Positions 53,714-62,527 are shown, counted from the first letter of the stretch. The stretch: 64,000 nucleotides of DNA from Levilactobacillus brevis ATCC 14869 = DSM 20054 (GCF_001433855.1 NZ_AZCP01000001.1:499187-563186); one strand, 5' to 3'. Numbers and translations: made by a program. Notes: generated by a model from the sequence alone, not told the origin.

Positions 53714-54925
53714 TCACTTTGCTGCTAAAATAGTTGCGACCCGTGACACTAAGGCTTGGGCAATCACTCGTTTGCTGGTCTTAGGTGTTTGGTCCGTTAC
53801 GCCGTCTGGCATGATGAAGGTCACCTGATTATCGTCACTGTTAAATCCAATATCTTGGCGAGAGACATCATTGGCAGCCAAAAGATCTAATTGCTTATCA
53901 GCCAGTTTCTTTTGACCATTAGCTAAAACCGCTTGGGTCTCAGCGGCAAAGCCCACGGTCACTTGATGTGGTTGTTTAATCGCCGCCACTTGCTTTAAAA
54001 TATCAGGCGTCTTTTTTAACGTTAAAACCATCTCATCATTATCGGCCGTCTTCTTAATCTTCTGATCGGCTACCGTGACTGGCTGAAAATCAGCCACGGC
54101 AGCTGCCATGACTAATACATCCGCATTAGGAAACCGATCCAGTACAGCCGTCGCTAGTTCCGTTGTGCTTTGAATGTTTACGATGTCAACACCACTGGGA
54201 GCCGACAGTCCCGTTGGCGCTGTAATTAATGTGACTTTTGCGCCCGCCTGCTGGGCGGCAGCAGCCACAGCATAGCCCATCTTACCAGAAGAGTCATTCG
54301 TTAAGAACCGAACTGGATCTAATCGCTCGCGCGTCCCACCAGCAGTCACGATCACCCGCTTGCCAGCCAAGGTCTGGGGAGTAAATAGCGGTAGATCCGC
54401 TAGTTGCCGCACAATCTCAGCCGGGGCTAAAAATCGCCCTTGCCCAGAATAGCCTTCCGCTAACACACCAGTTGCTGGCGTTAATACGTGAACCCCATCT
54501 GTCATTAATTGCTGCCGATTCCGTTGTGTCGCTGGCGCTTGCCACATATGGGTGTTCATTGCCGGAACCACCACTTTCGGTGCCGCTGTAGCCAGCCACG
54601 TTGCACTCGCAGCATCATTCGCCAATCCATTCGCCAATTGAGCCATCAAATTGGCCGAAGCAGGTGCCGCAATCAGTAAATCTGTCCAATCGGCCCACTC
54701 AATATGCCGAATCTGACCATCCGCTTGCCACCAATTATCATCCGTCAACACGGTAGTTTTCGTCAGTGCCGCAAATGTTGCTGCCGTGACAAACTGGGCC
54801 GCCCCAGTCGTCAAAATCACACGCACCTGGGCACCAGCTCGTTGCAACTCTCGGGCCAGCGTTGCCGCCTTATAACTTGCCACACTCCCACTTACAATTA
54901 GTGTTATATGCTTACCTTCAAACAT
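53714..54925 (-). CDS. coaBC: CoaBC bifunctional protein lacking the decarboxylase catalytic cysteine
   Basis: 403 residues. The N-terminal flavin-dependent decarboxylase domain has His74 and the PAMN motif (Asn124), but the loop that reads LACG in E. coli-type enzymes reads LAEG here, putting Glu157 where the catalytic cysteine is expected; this domain contains no cysteine at all. The C-terminal phosphopantothenoylcysteine synthetase domain is intact (TAGGTRERLDPVRFLTN). Together they would make phosphopantetheine for CoA. Either a variant mechanism or a separate decarboxylase is implied. Confidence 0.93.
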   Translation of the reverse strand: MFEGKHITLIVSGSVASYKAATLARELQRAGAQVRVILTTGAAQFVTAATFAALTKTTVLTDDNWWQADGQIRHIEWADWTDLLIAAPASANLMAQLANGLANDAASATWLATAAPKVVVPAMNTHMWQAPATQRNRQQLMTDGVHVLTPATGVLAEGYSGQGRFLAPAEIVRQLADLPLFTPQTLAGKRVIVTAGGTRERLDPVRFLTNDSSGKMGYAVAAAAQQAGAKVTLITAPTGLSAPSGVDIVNIQSTTELATAVLDRFPNADVLVMAAAVADFQPVTVADQKIKKTADNDEMVLTLKKTPDILKQVAAIKQPHQVTVGFAAETQAVLANGQKKLADKQLDLLAANDVSRQDIGFNSDDNQVTFIMPDGVTDQTPKTSKRVIAQALVSRVATILAAK

Positions 54926-54968
54926 CGCGTTCCCTCCTACTACTCTGCTGACTATCTAGTGTCTTGAT

Positions 54969-55005
54969 AAAAAAAGCCAGATTACCCAATGGCAACCTGG
55001 TCTTT
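54969..55005 (-). terminator. Terminator between rpoZ and coaBC
   Basis: AGACCAGGTT and AATCTGGCTT pair with a bulge around GCC/GGG, followed on the minus strand by seven Ts. Partial termination is likely since coaBC follows closely. Confidence 0.75.
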
Positions 55006-55019
55006 ACCGAACGCTTAAA

Positions 55020-55235
55020 TTAAGCGTCTAAATCCTTTTCATCCGGATCAATCATCAATGCACCGGCCGCAATTTCTTCAAGCGCCCGACCAATTGTCTT
55101 GGGCGACTTGTAGTCGGTCAATAATGGCTTCGAACCAGCATCTAATTCATGTGCCCGTTTGCTAGCCAACATAATCAATGAATACCGTGAATCCACTTGT
55201 GCTAATAAATCATCAACTGAGGGATATAGTAACAT
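55020..55235 (-). CDS. rpoZ: RNA polymerase omega subunit
   Basis: 71 residues with the omega motif [16 protein letters not shown] and the [15 protein letters not shown] segment. Stabilises beta' folding. Three bases after gmk, the standard pairing. Confidence 0.96.
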
Positions 55236-55238
55236 TTT

Positions 55239-55853
55239 TTATTCGTCTCCAATCATTTGTTCATAATCTGGCATCACCCGTGTCACCCGCAGTCGTTCAC
55301 TCCGGATGATCATTTGAATCCGTTCAACGGCCTGACTAACCTCATCATTGACAACGGCATAGTCATAGTTGCGCATCATTTGAATTTCACCAACCGCTTT
55401 TTTAATGCGCTTGTTGATGACATCCATTGCGTCCGTTCCCCGACCAATTAGACGATGTTTTAATTCCATCAAATCCGGTGGCGTCAAGAACACAAAAACA
55501 GCATCGGGACAATTAGCCCGCACCTGCATCGCACCGTTAACTTCGATCTCCAAAAAAACATCTTTGCCTTGGTCGAGAGTCTCATTAACATATTTTAACG
55601 GGGTACCATAGTAGTTGTCAACATACTTGGCATCCTCCAACATCTGTCCAGTCCGAATATTTTCTTCAAACTCTTCTTTCGAGACAAAGTAGTAGTCAAC
55701 CCCGTTGACCTCGCCCTCGCGCGGTTGCCGCGTCGTCATCGAAATCGAATAGGAAAAATCCGTTGCTCCCGTATCGAACAAAGCCTTTCGCACCGTTCCT
55801 TTACCTACACCGGAAGGACCAGAAAGCACAATGAGCATTCCACGTTTAGCCAT
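55239..55853 (-). CDS. gmk: Guanylate kinase
   Basis: 204 residues: P-loop [12 protein letters not shown] at 9-20, [20 protein letters not shown] for GMP binding, and the lid region with RLIGRGTD. Converts GMP to GDP. First gene of the block that runs to thiN. Confidence 0.97.
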   Translation of the reverse strand: MAKRGMLIVLSGPSGVGKGTVRKALFDTGATDFSYSISMTTRQPREGEVNGVDYYFVSKEEFEENIRTGQMLEDAKYVDNYYGTPLKYVNETLDQGKDVFLEIEVNGAMQVRANCPDAVFVFLTPPDLMELKHRLIGRGTDAMDVINKRIKKAVGEIQMMRNYDYAVVNDEVSQAVERIQMIIRSERLRVTRVMPDYEQMIGDE

Positions 55854-56058
55854 CGTTTAAAAATCCCTTCATCATAAAAATTAATTAAGTGTGTGATTGG
55901 AAATGACTCATCAGTCAAACCTACCACACCTATGTAACCGAAATAATCACGCAAACTTTAATCTATAGGATACTATATTACCACTATTTGTTAATAATTA
56001 CTGCATCTCCTTCCCCATTTTCGTAAAAAACTGTTAAAAAGTTTTTACGGAAAAAGGC

Positions 56059-56108
56059 TTGCATTTACAAACGTGTGTTCGTATAATAAAAATACAAACA
56101 AATGTTCG
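56059..56108 (+). promoter_or_regulatory. Promoter with two LexA-like (SOS) boxes
   Basis: TTGCAT (56059-56064), 17-base spacer, TATAAT (56082-56087): close to consensus. CAAAC-GTGT-GTTCG (56068-56081) fills the spacer and CAAAC-AAAT-GTTCG (56095-56108) lies just downstream. Both have the form of the Gram-positive LexA/DinR box (CGAAC-N4-GTTYG/C), off by one or two bases. Two near-identical boxes placed over one strong promoter suggest tight SOS control. Confidence 0.75.
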
Positions 56109-56119
56109 AGGTGATCAAC

Positions 56120-56443
56120 ATGCAAAATCCAATCGTTAATCGGCCCACCCTCTCTGATCGGGTCGCCACTGTTTATCAAGAAATGTTTAGTGCTTTGCCC
56201 GTCATTAATGGGCAGCTCGTTTATCCACAAATGCCAATGACTCAGCTTAGTTACTTTTCTCAACAGGCGATTACTCGCCACTATTTGGTGCAGTTGCAAT
56301 TTAAAGCGGCTACCAACGTGGCACCCACAACCGTTGTTGGTCACTTACAACAGGATGCTTTCGGTCATCTCATTTTAAGACAAACCAATCAGGTCACTAC
56401 AATTGTCACCCTTGAGCTATTGCGCTCGATTCAACGGTGTTAA
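56120..56443 (+). CDS. Uncharacterised small protein, probably SOS-induced
   Basis: 107 residues from the ATG at 56120, chosen for GAGGTG seven bases upstream (an earlier ATG at 56102 lies inside a LexA-like box). No family recognised: no signal peptide, LysM or transmembrane segment such as YneA-type division inhibitors have. The C-terminal half looks like beta strands. It is alone on the plus strand, with a strong promoter, two LexA-like boxes and a terminator. Confidence 0.75.
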   Translation: MQNPIVNRPTLSDRVATVYQEMFSALPVINGQLVYPQMPMTQLSYFSQQAITRHYLVQLQFKAATNVAPTTVVGHLQQDAFGHLILRQTNQVTTIVTLELLRSIQRC

Positions 56444-56446
56444 CCC

Positions 56447-56486
56447 AAATTGGCAGCTAAGCCCCGTGAGACTTAGCTGCCAATTT
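56447..56486. terminator. Bidirectional terminator
   Basis: AAATTGGCAGCTAAG pairs with CTTAGCTGCCAATTT around a short GC-rich loop, between the convergent plus-strand orphan gene and the minus-strand secreted protein gene. Confidence 0.9.
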
Positions 56487-56492
56487 TTGGTT

Positions 56493-56954
56493 CTAATGAA
56501 CATCCCCCGACAACACCTGAGCAGCGTGAGGAATCTGGTCAAACGTTAAATCATAGCCGTTGATGTCATGGCCTTGACGAATTTGTTTAACAAACAGGGT
56601 CCCTCGATTCTCCTTCACATAGAAGATACCACCCCGCACTTTGACGCTGTGATATCCTTGTGCGTTTCGTTTTCCCCAGGTAAAAGTTCCTGCTGTTACG
56701 TGGGAACTTAGTCGATAAGTCACCTGGTTGTGTGGCTGCCAATGTTCGTGTTCGTAGTATCCACCACCAAAAGTGAACGTGGTTGCTGTCATTTTAACGC
56801 GGTACTGTAAGGCCTCCGGTTGAAACCAGCTTCCACGATAGACATTCGGTATGACGGTCGTCTGCGATTGTGCAGTTACCCCAATTGACAACGCCGATAT
56901 CCAAATCAGGCCCACCATCAAGAGTAATCCCAAGCTTAGTTTACGCCACTTCAT
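56493..56954 (-). CDS. Small secreted protein of unknown function
   Basis: 153 residues from the ATG at 56954, nine bases after GGGGGATG. An N-terminal signal peptide (basic KWRK, then a hydrophobic stretch to about residue 27, ending SIGVTAQSQ) predicts export. The mature part has repeated Tyr/His/Gly-rich beta-type segments and no cysteine, cell-wall anchor or catalytic motif I recognise. Probably released or surface-bound. Confidence 0.7.
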   Translation of the reverse strand: MKWRKLSLGLLLMVGLIWISALSIGVTAQSQTTVIPNVYRGSWFQPEALQYRVKMTATTFTFGGGYYEHEHWQPHNQVTYRLSSHVTAGTFTWGKRNAQGYHSVKVRGGIFYVKENRGTLFVKQIRQGHDINGYDLTFDQIPHAAQVLSGDVH

Positions 56955-57024
56955 TATTAACATCCCCCAATGCTTTATCATTCATATAATGAAGTGTACT
57001 CGTCATTGTGGGGTACCATAGACT

Positions 57025-57065
57025 AAAGGCTGCTGGTTCGATAAATAACCGAACCAGCAGCCTTT
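57025..57065. terminator. Terminator after the surface adhesin gene
   Basis: AAAGGCTGCTGGTTCG and CGAACCAGCAGCCTTT (57025-57040, 57050-57065) pair perfectly around 9 bases. It serves the minus-strand adhesin. Confidence 0.9.
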
Positions 57066-57073
57066 TTTGTTAG

Positions 57074-59146
57074 TTATCCGTTATGTGTCCGCCGCCATTG
57101 CCAAATGCTTAAGCTGATTCCAAAAAGGCCTAATCCAATTAACATCACAAATAGGCTCTGTTCTTCATTAGTCTGTGGTAAAGACCGATTGGTGGAACGT
57201 CTCTTTTGAGGCGCAGTCCTGGTTAACCTAGTTGCTGAAGAACTAGATGTGCTAGTGCTCGACAACGCATCTGCCGCTAAACCTGACTGAAGTAATGCCG
57301 CCCGCTCACTAGGTGTCGTTGAGCTAATTTTCGCAACCGATTTAGAACTAGTAGATGAGTTGGCTACTGATCCCGACTCGAACGAGCTAGAAGATACTGA
57401 GCTCAGTTCTGAGCTAGAAGTTGAGCTGATATTTGAATTGGAAGTCGAACTCGGTTCAGAACTAGATATCGAACTGACACTTGAGCTCGAAGTCGAGCTT
57501 GGTTCCGAGCTAGATGATGAGCTAACGCTCGAACTCGGCTCCGAGCTAGACGATGAGCCAGCGTTTGAACTTGAAGTTAATTCCGAGCTGTTTGAAGAAC
57601 TACTGGAAGTCACCGCTCCGTTGGTTACATCTGTCTGACCCACCGTAATCGGTTCAGTCTCATTTCCAGTCACTGTGAACGAGACGGGATCAGTGTTAAC
57701 CGCATATCCGTTAGGCGCGGTATCTTCCAAGAATTTATAGGTACCTGGTGCCAAGTTGCTAACCGTGATCTGGCCATTACTATCCGTGCTCAACGGCCCC
57801 TGATATAAGGAACCATCATTATTTAGTAGGTTATAGCTAGCCCCCGCCAATACTTCTCCAGAAGTTGCATCCGTCTTGGTTAAAATCACCGAATTTTTCT
57901 GGTCACTTTGTGTCACAGCATGGTTAGTCTCAAGATCCGAAGTCGCAATCGAAAATTGAACGGGGTTTTGATTTATCAAATAACCGCTAGGTGCTTTCGT
58001 TTCCACAAACTGATAATCGCCGGTCTCCAACCCAATCGCCTTGATTTGCCCGTTACTATCCGTGGTTAACCCAGTCTGATAATCTTCAAACACCCCAACA
58101 CTATTCTTCTTTTGTAATGTATAAACAGCACCACTCAACATCTTGGCTGTGTCCGTAGCATCTGTCTTGGTTAACGTCGCACTGCCAATATAACTCCCGT
58201 CTACTGTGGCACTGCCGCCCCATTGAACATTCTTTTGGGCATCTCCGGTCGTTCCAGTCGTCGTTCCAGAACCACCGCTACTTGCATTACCACTATCTCC
58301 ACTCGTTGCATTTAAGCCAACGTAATTGCTAAAGTTACCCTGCGTTAATCCCGCTAAGTTAGCCGTATTCACTGAAACTGGATACGTGAGTGAAATCTCA
58401 CTGGTCACATTTTTAAAGACCATTGTAACCTCTGAACCATTAACTGTCACCGTTGGCGTAACCGTCTTCCCCGCTGCATCAGTAGCACTCACTGGTCCAA
58501 CGTATGTCTGATTGCCACCAATATCATCAGTCAACGTAACCGTACCTAGATCCTTGTTCTCAGAATTAAACGCGATATTCCATATGACTTCTTCTGGTAT
58601 TCCGTCACTATTGTAGTTAGTAACCCACCCATTCTTCGTTATGATCGGTGTACTGCCACTATTATCGTTGGTGCTGTCGCCAGTTCCTGTAACCTGAAAG
58701 GTCATTTCACCAGAACGACCAACGTTCGTACTTGCCAGTTTATTGTTAAAGGTGATAGTCCCCGCTGAACTTTTATCCTTTTGGAGTTCGAAATTACCAA
58801 CGGTCGTCGGTAATGTCTTGGTTTTCACCGGAAAACCCACATAACCATGTGCCGCAGTGGTTGGCAACGTCACACTAGCCGTATCCCCATCCGTAACCAT
58901 CACATTATCATCGATCGACCACGTATAAGTTAACCGATAATTTTGTCCCTCTTCAAGCTTGCTATCAAGCGCAATTTTGGTCCACACATTGTCGCCCGTT
59001 TGTTCTTCAATTTTACTTGGCGCATTTAGCCCCGTTGTTTGATCAGTAATATTAGTTGCTGCTTTAGCGGCTGGCAATTGCCCACTAAAGAGTATCAAAA
59101 AGGCTAAGACAAGTCCCAGTCCGCCTAGTCCCAATTTTTTCCACAT
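57074..59146 (-). CDS. LPQTxE-anchored surface protein with Cna_B domains
   Basis: 690 residues: signal peptide 1-30, adhesin-type beta domains (about 40-310) and two SpaA/Cna_B-type repeats (about 320-415 and 418-500), each with the E-box form YxFxExxAPxGY that makes an internal isopeptide bond. A Ser-rich stalk (about 510-610) follows, then LPQTN at 656-660, a hydrophobic helix and a basic tail. LPQTNE fits the LPQTxE sortase motif of the plantarum group. Displayed on the cell wall and probably binds a host or matrix ligand. No sortase or pilin genes beside it, so a stand-alone adhesin rather than a pilus subunit. Confidence 0.92.
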   Translation of the reverse strand: MWKKLGLGGLGLVLAFLILFSGQLPAAKAATNITDQTTGLNAPSKIEEQTGDNVWTKIALDSKLEEGQNYRLTYTWSIDDNVMVTDGDTASVTLPTTAAHGYVGFPVKTKTLPTTVGNFELQKDKSSAGTITFNNKLASTNVGRSGEMTFQVTGTGDSTNDNSGSTPIITKNGWVTNYNSDGIPEEVIWNIAFNSENKDLGTVTLTDDIGGNQTYVGPVSATDAAGKTVTPTVTVNGSEVTMVFKNVTSEISLTYPVSVNTANLAGLTQGNFSNYVGLNATSGDSGNASSGGSGTTTGTTGDAQKNVQWGGSATVDGSYIGSATLTKTDATDTAKMLSGAVYTLQKKNSVGVFEDYQTGLTTDSNGQIKAIGLETGDYQFVETKAPSGYLINQNPVQFSIATSDLETNHAVTQSDQKNSVILTKTDATSGEVLAGASYNLLNNDGSLYQGPLSTDSNGQITVSNLAPGTYKFLEDTAPNGYAVNTDPVSFTVTGNETEPITVGQTDVTNGAVTSSSSSNSSELTSSSNAGSSSSSEPSSSVSSSSSSEPSSTSSSSVSSISSSEPSSTSNSNISSTSSSELSSVSSSSFESGSVANSSTSSKSVAKISSTTPSERAALLQSGLAADALSSTSTSSSSATRLTRTAPQKRRSTNRSLPQTNEEQSLFVMLIGLGLFGISLSIWQWRRTHNG
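57355..57615 (-). repeat. Ser-rich stalk repeats
   Basis: The stalk of the surface protein is coded by imperfect tandem units of the type SSSSEPSS (codons AGCTCnGAn and TCnAGn alternate). Such low-complexity repeats vary in copy number by slippage. The antisense frame across it (rich in Glu/Leu) is an artefact of the repeat. Confidence 0.7.
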
Positions 59147-59274
59147 ATTTTACACCTCTCACTCAATCTGTCACACACATTAATTCTAGTATAACTCAAA
59201 TAACGAATAAATCGACGTAAATTATAAGATTACTTTTACATGCTGTGAACTAACAAAAAACGAATCCACGAAAA

Positions 59275-59300
59275 GGGTCTGAGACTAGTATCTCAGGCCC
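59275..59300 (-). terminator. Terminator of recN
   Basis: GGGCCTGAGA and TCTCAGACCC pair around a short loop, with four Ts on the minus strand. Located 87 bases beyond the recN stop. Confidence 0.65.
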
Positions 59301-59386
59301 TCAACTAGCATATCTAATTTCTAGGCAACATCTGTTGCTCCCACAACGACAGGTCTTTGATAAGCGAGTCAATTGTTTATAACCCT

Positions 59387-61087
59387 TTAACCATCTGCTT
59401 GCTGTTTCGTTTCTGCGGCCAATGCCAACAATTCATTAGCATGCTCCAAAGCGAGCTTAGTGACTTGGGTCCCCGCTGACATCCGTGCTAGCTCGTGAAC
59501 GCGATCGGCTTCATTTAGCCGCGCTAATTTCGTTTCAGTCCGATCACCCACGATTTCCTTAGCAATAAAGTAATGATGGTCCGCCATTGCGGCCACTTGT
59601 GGCAGGTGCGTAATACATAGAACTTGTGACGCCCGCGCAATACCGCTAATTTTTTCGGCAATCGCCTGCGCAACACGGCCACTTACCCCAGTATCTACTT
59701 CGTCAAAGATAATGCTGGTGATTCCTTGTGACTCGGAAAAGATGGTCTTAAGGGCCAACATAATCCGTGACAATTCCCCACCGGATGCAATCTTGGCCAG
59801 TGGCCGCATAGCTTCTCCCGGATTGGTTTGCAGATAAAATTCCACATGATCCAACCCCGTACTCAAAATGGACTTTGATCGCGTAAAGTGAACAGTAAAC
59901 ACCGTCTTATCCATATAAAGATCCGCTAATTCACCATGAATGGCGGTTTCCAATTGTTCCGCAGCTCGCTGGCGTCCTTGACTCAACTGTTCGCCCAGCT
60001 TTAATAGCGACGATTGTTGAGCAGCCACTTGACTCTCCAAACCATCAGCCGTTTCATCAGTCGCCTGCATTTGCTTCAATTCAGCAGCAATTTTATCATA
60101 ATATCGCAAAACTTGGTCCTCAGAATCGCCATACTTACGTTTTAGCTGATTGATAACATCTAATCGCCGTTCAATTTCATCAAGGCGTCCCTCATCCCAC
60201 TCCAATAAGTCTAACTGAGAAGAAACGTCGCCCACGGCATCGCTTAGCGCATAATACGCGGTTTCTAAGCTACTAGCAATCTGATTAAAGGCCGGATCAA
60301 AATCCGCAATGCCTTGCATCGCCTGCATGGCTTCACCAATCTGATCATTGGCACCCGGTGCCGCGTCCTCACCGGTCAAGATGACCTGAGAACGCTGCAA
60401 GGCATCATTGATTTTTTGAAAGTTATCTAATCGGTCTCGTTCAGCAACTAACTCATCTTCTTCACCAGAACGTAACTGCGCAGCCGCAATTTCTTTAACC
60501 TGAAATTGGAGCATGTCTAAATGCTGGGCCCACTCTTTTTCGTTGGCTCGCTTGTGTTCAAGCGTCGCCTGCAGTTGTGTGTAGTGTTGATAGATTTTCT
60601 GATATTGGGTTCGTAATTTGGCAACGTTGGCCCCCGCAAACTCATCCAACATCCCCAAATGCTTTTCTGGTTGCATCAGTTCCTGATGTTCATTTTGACC
60701 ATGAATATCCACCACGGTCTCGCCAATTCGTTTCAACGTATTCGTATTGACTAACATGCCATTCACTCGACACGTATTGCGCCCGTTTTGATGAATCTCG
60801 CGTTGTAAGATGACATTACCATCATCATGGTCAATTCCCAGTTCATCTAAGACCTGGTAAGTTGTCCCATCAGCCGGAAAAACAAAGCTCCCTTGAATCA
60901 CTGCCTTATCAGTGCCCGTCCGTACAAAATTCGCCGAACCGCGACCACCGGCTAATAAACCAACTGCATCAATAATAATGGACTTACCAGCCCCCGTTTC
61001 ACCGGTCAGTACCGTCATGCCATTCTTAAAAGTCACATCTAAATGGTCAATAATGGCAAAATTCTTAATGGACAATTCTTGTAACAC
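59387..61087 (-). CDS. recN: DNA repair protein RecN
   Basis: 566 residues from a GTG at 61087 preceded by AGGAGGGCG; a longer frame reaches 61225 but runs through a terminator and adds non-family residues. SMC-like ATPase: GETGAGKSIIIDAVGLL at about 30, coiled coils, LASGGELSRIMLAL signature and Walker B IIFDEVDTGVSG. Acts at double-strand breaks. After argR, as in Bacillus. Confidence 0.96.
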   Translation of the reverse strand: MLQELSIKNFAIIDHLDVTFKNGMTVLTGETGAGKSIIIDAVGLLAGGRGSANFVRTGTDKAVIQGSFVFPADGTTYQVLDELGIDHDDGNVILQREIHQNGRNTCRVNGMLVNTNTLKRIGETVVDIHGQNEHQELMQPEKHLGMLDEFAGANVAKLRTQYQKIYQHYTQLQATLEHKRANEKEWAQHLDMLQFQVKEIAAAQLRSGEEDELVAERDRLDNFQKINDALQRSQVILTGEDAAPGANDQIGEAMQAMQGIADFDPAFNQIASSLETAYYALSDAVGDVSSQLDLLEWDEGRLDEIERRLDVINQLKRKYGDSEDQVLRYYDKIAAELKQMQATDETADGLESQVAAQQSSLLKLGEQLSQGRQRAAEQLETAIHGELADLYMDKTVFTVHFTRSKSILSTGLDHVEFYLQTNPGEAMRPLAKIASGGELSRIMLALKTIFSESQGITSIIFDEVDTGVSGRVAQAIAEKISGIARASQVLCITHLPQVAAMADHHYFIAKEIVGDRTETKLARLNEADRVHELARMSAGTQVTKLALEHANELLALAAETKQQADG

Positions 61088-61105
61088 GTTTCGCCCTCCT
61101 AGAAT

Positions 61106-61156
61106 AAAAGACCACAACTGCTTCGTCAGCATGTGCTGGTCAGTCAGTCGTGGTCT
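61106..61156 (-). terminator. Terminator between argR and recN
   Basis: AGACCACGACTG and CAGTTGTGGTCT (one G-U) pair, followed by TTTTATT on the minus strand. The inner arm also pairs partly. Confidence 0.75.
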
Positions 61157-61163
61157 CAAATCA

Positions 61164-61619
61164 TCAATCCGCAAGCATACGGTCGATTGTCTTTTCCAAT
61201 TGTAAAGCACCTTGATGAGAAACACAAATCGTCAGAACCGAGCTATCGTCACCCACCGTTCCAAATACAAACTCGTACCGCATCTGATCAAGTAAAGACG
61301 CAATGACCGGACCGTTACCTGGTAACACCTTCAAAATCGTAAACTGATCTTGCACAGCAAAGGATATGTAGGCATTTTGGAGTGTTCGCTGTAATTTCTT
61401 TTGTGTATCAATCTTTTTCTGGACGGGTAAGCTGTAACGGTACCCACCTGATTCGGCTGGCAGTTTAACCAGCTGCATCTCTTTGATATCCCGTGAAATT
61501 GTGGCCTGCGTGACGTGAATACCATCTTCACTTAATAAGCGCACAAAATCCTCTTGGCGTTCAATTTCCCGTGATGTTAATAATCGTTTGAGTAGCTGCT
61601 GGCGTTCTTGCTTCTTCAT
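61164..61619 (-). CDS. argR: Arginine repressor ArgR
   Basis: 151 residues: N-terminal winged helix (GIHVTQATISRDIKEMQLVKL), C-terminal hexamerisation/arginine-binding domain with the conserved GDDSSVLTICV. Controls arginine synthesis and breakdown when arginine is bound. In the tlyA-argR-recN order of Firmicutes; a plantarum-group genome is expected to carry a second argR copy elsewhere. Confidence 0.94.
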   Translation of the reverse strand: MKKQERQQLLKRLLTSREIERQEDFVRLLSEDGIHVTQATISRDIKEMQLVKLPAESGGYRYSLPVQKKIDTQKKLQRTLQNAYISFAVQDQFTILKVLPGNGPVIASLLDQMRYEFVFGTVGDDSSVLTICVSHQGALQLEKTIDRMLAD

Positions 61620-61711
61620 ACCTAGCCCCCCTTATGTGATAAAAATGCATAATCTTATCATATACCAGAGCTTAGGTTTTGGAAAGTAAATTCTCATAAA
61701 TTTCTCATAAT

Positions 61712-62527
61712 CTAGTGTTTTAGGTCTTTATATGCTGCATCAATGGTCGCAGCCACCGAGACTGTATTTGCACAAACTGCATGTTTATCAACTGATTGTA
61801 AGTGAACCAAGAATTCAATATTACCTTCGCCACCACGAATCGGCGAAAAGTCTAAGCCCAATACGCTATATCCCGTTGCTACTGCAAAATCAATGATCGT
61901 TTGGACCACCTGCTCATGCACCGCGCGGTCACGTACAATTCCATGGTTCCCGACATCCTCACGACTAGCCTCAAATTGTGGCTTAATCAAGGCCACGACA
62001 TCGCCGCCCACCGCTAAAATTTGTTTTAATGGTGGCAGAATAAGCTTGAGTGAGATAAAGGAAACGTCAATTGAGGCAAAGGTCGGTTGACCTTTCGTAA
62101 AATCAGCTAACTGACTATACCGAAAATTAGTATGTTCCATCACAATGACCCGTGGGTCCTGCCGTAACTTCCAAACTAACTGATTACTGCCCACATCGAG
62201 CGCGTAACTCAATTGCGCACCGTTCTGTAACATGACATCGGTAAACCCACCCGTTGAAGAACCGATATCCAAAACAGTTCGGTCAGTGACGTCAATTTTA
62301 AAGACTTCTAAGGCCTTAGCTAACTTAAAGCCACCGCGAGACACATAGGGCAATGGGTGACCCTTTAAATGTAGTTCCGTATCAATTGGGATTAATGAGC
62401 CTGGTTTATCCAACCGTTCTTCATTTTTTCCTAGAATCTCACCGGCCATAACCGCCCGTTTAGCTTCATCTAATGACGTGAATAGGCCCTGTTCTAATAA
62501 GAGATCCGCAACCCGCTTTTTTTTCAT
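61712..62527 (-). CDS. tlyA: TlyA-family rRNA methyltransferase (S4/FtsJ)
   Basis: 271 residues: N-terminal S4 RNA-binding domain (about 3-65), then FtsJ-like SAM domain with LDIGSSTGGFTDVMLQNGA and a KPQFEASRED block. Proposed 2'-O-methylation of rRNA; annotated historically as hemolysin. The start abuts the ispA stop. Confidence 0.93.
   Translation of the reverse strand: MKKKRVADLLLEQGLFTSLDEAKRAVMAGEILGKNEERLDKPGSLIPIDTELHLKGHPLPYVSRGGFKLAKALEVFKIDVTDRTVLDIGSSTGGFTDVMLQNGAQLSYALDVGSNQLVWKLRQDPRVIVMEHTNFRYSQLADFTKGQPTFASIDVSFISLKLILPPLKQILAVGGDVVALIKPQFEASREDVGNHGIVRDRAVHEQVVQTIIDFAVATGYSVLGLDFSPIRGGEGNIEFLVHLQSVDKHAVCANTVSVAATIDAAYKDLKH

Noticed and set aside
56012-56058. Inverted repeat CGTAAAAA-ACT...AGT-TTTTTACG as a terminator
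   Set aside because: No gene ends nearby in either direction; AT-rich arms. It may belong to the divergent gmk/orphan promoter region but I cannot support a role.
57360-57638. Glu/Leu-rich plus-strand frame
   Set aside because: Antisense of the Ser-rich stalk repeats; composition follows from the repeat.
59387-61225. Longer recN frame starting at 61225
   Set aside because: It would run through the argR terminator and overlap argR; the GTG at 61087 has a strong ribosome site and family-like N-terminus.
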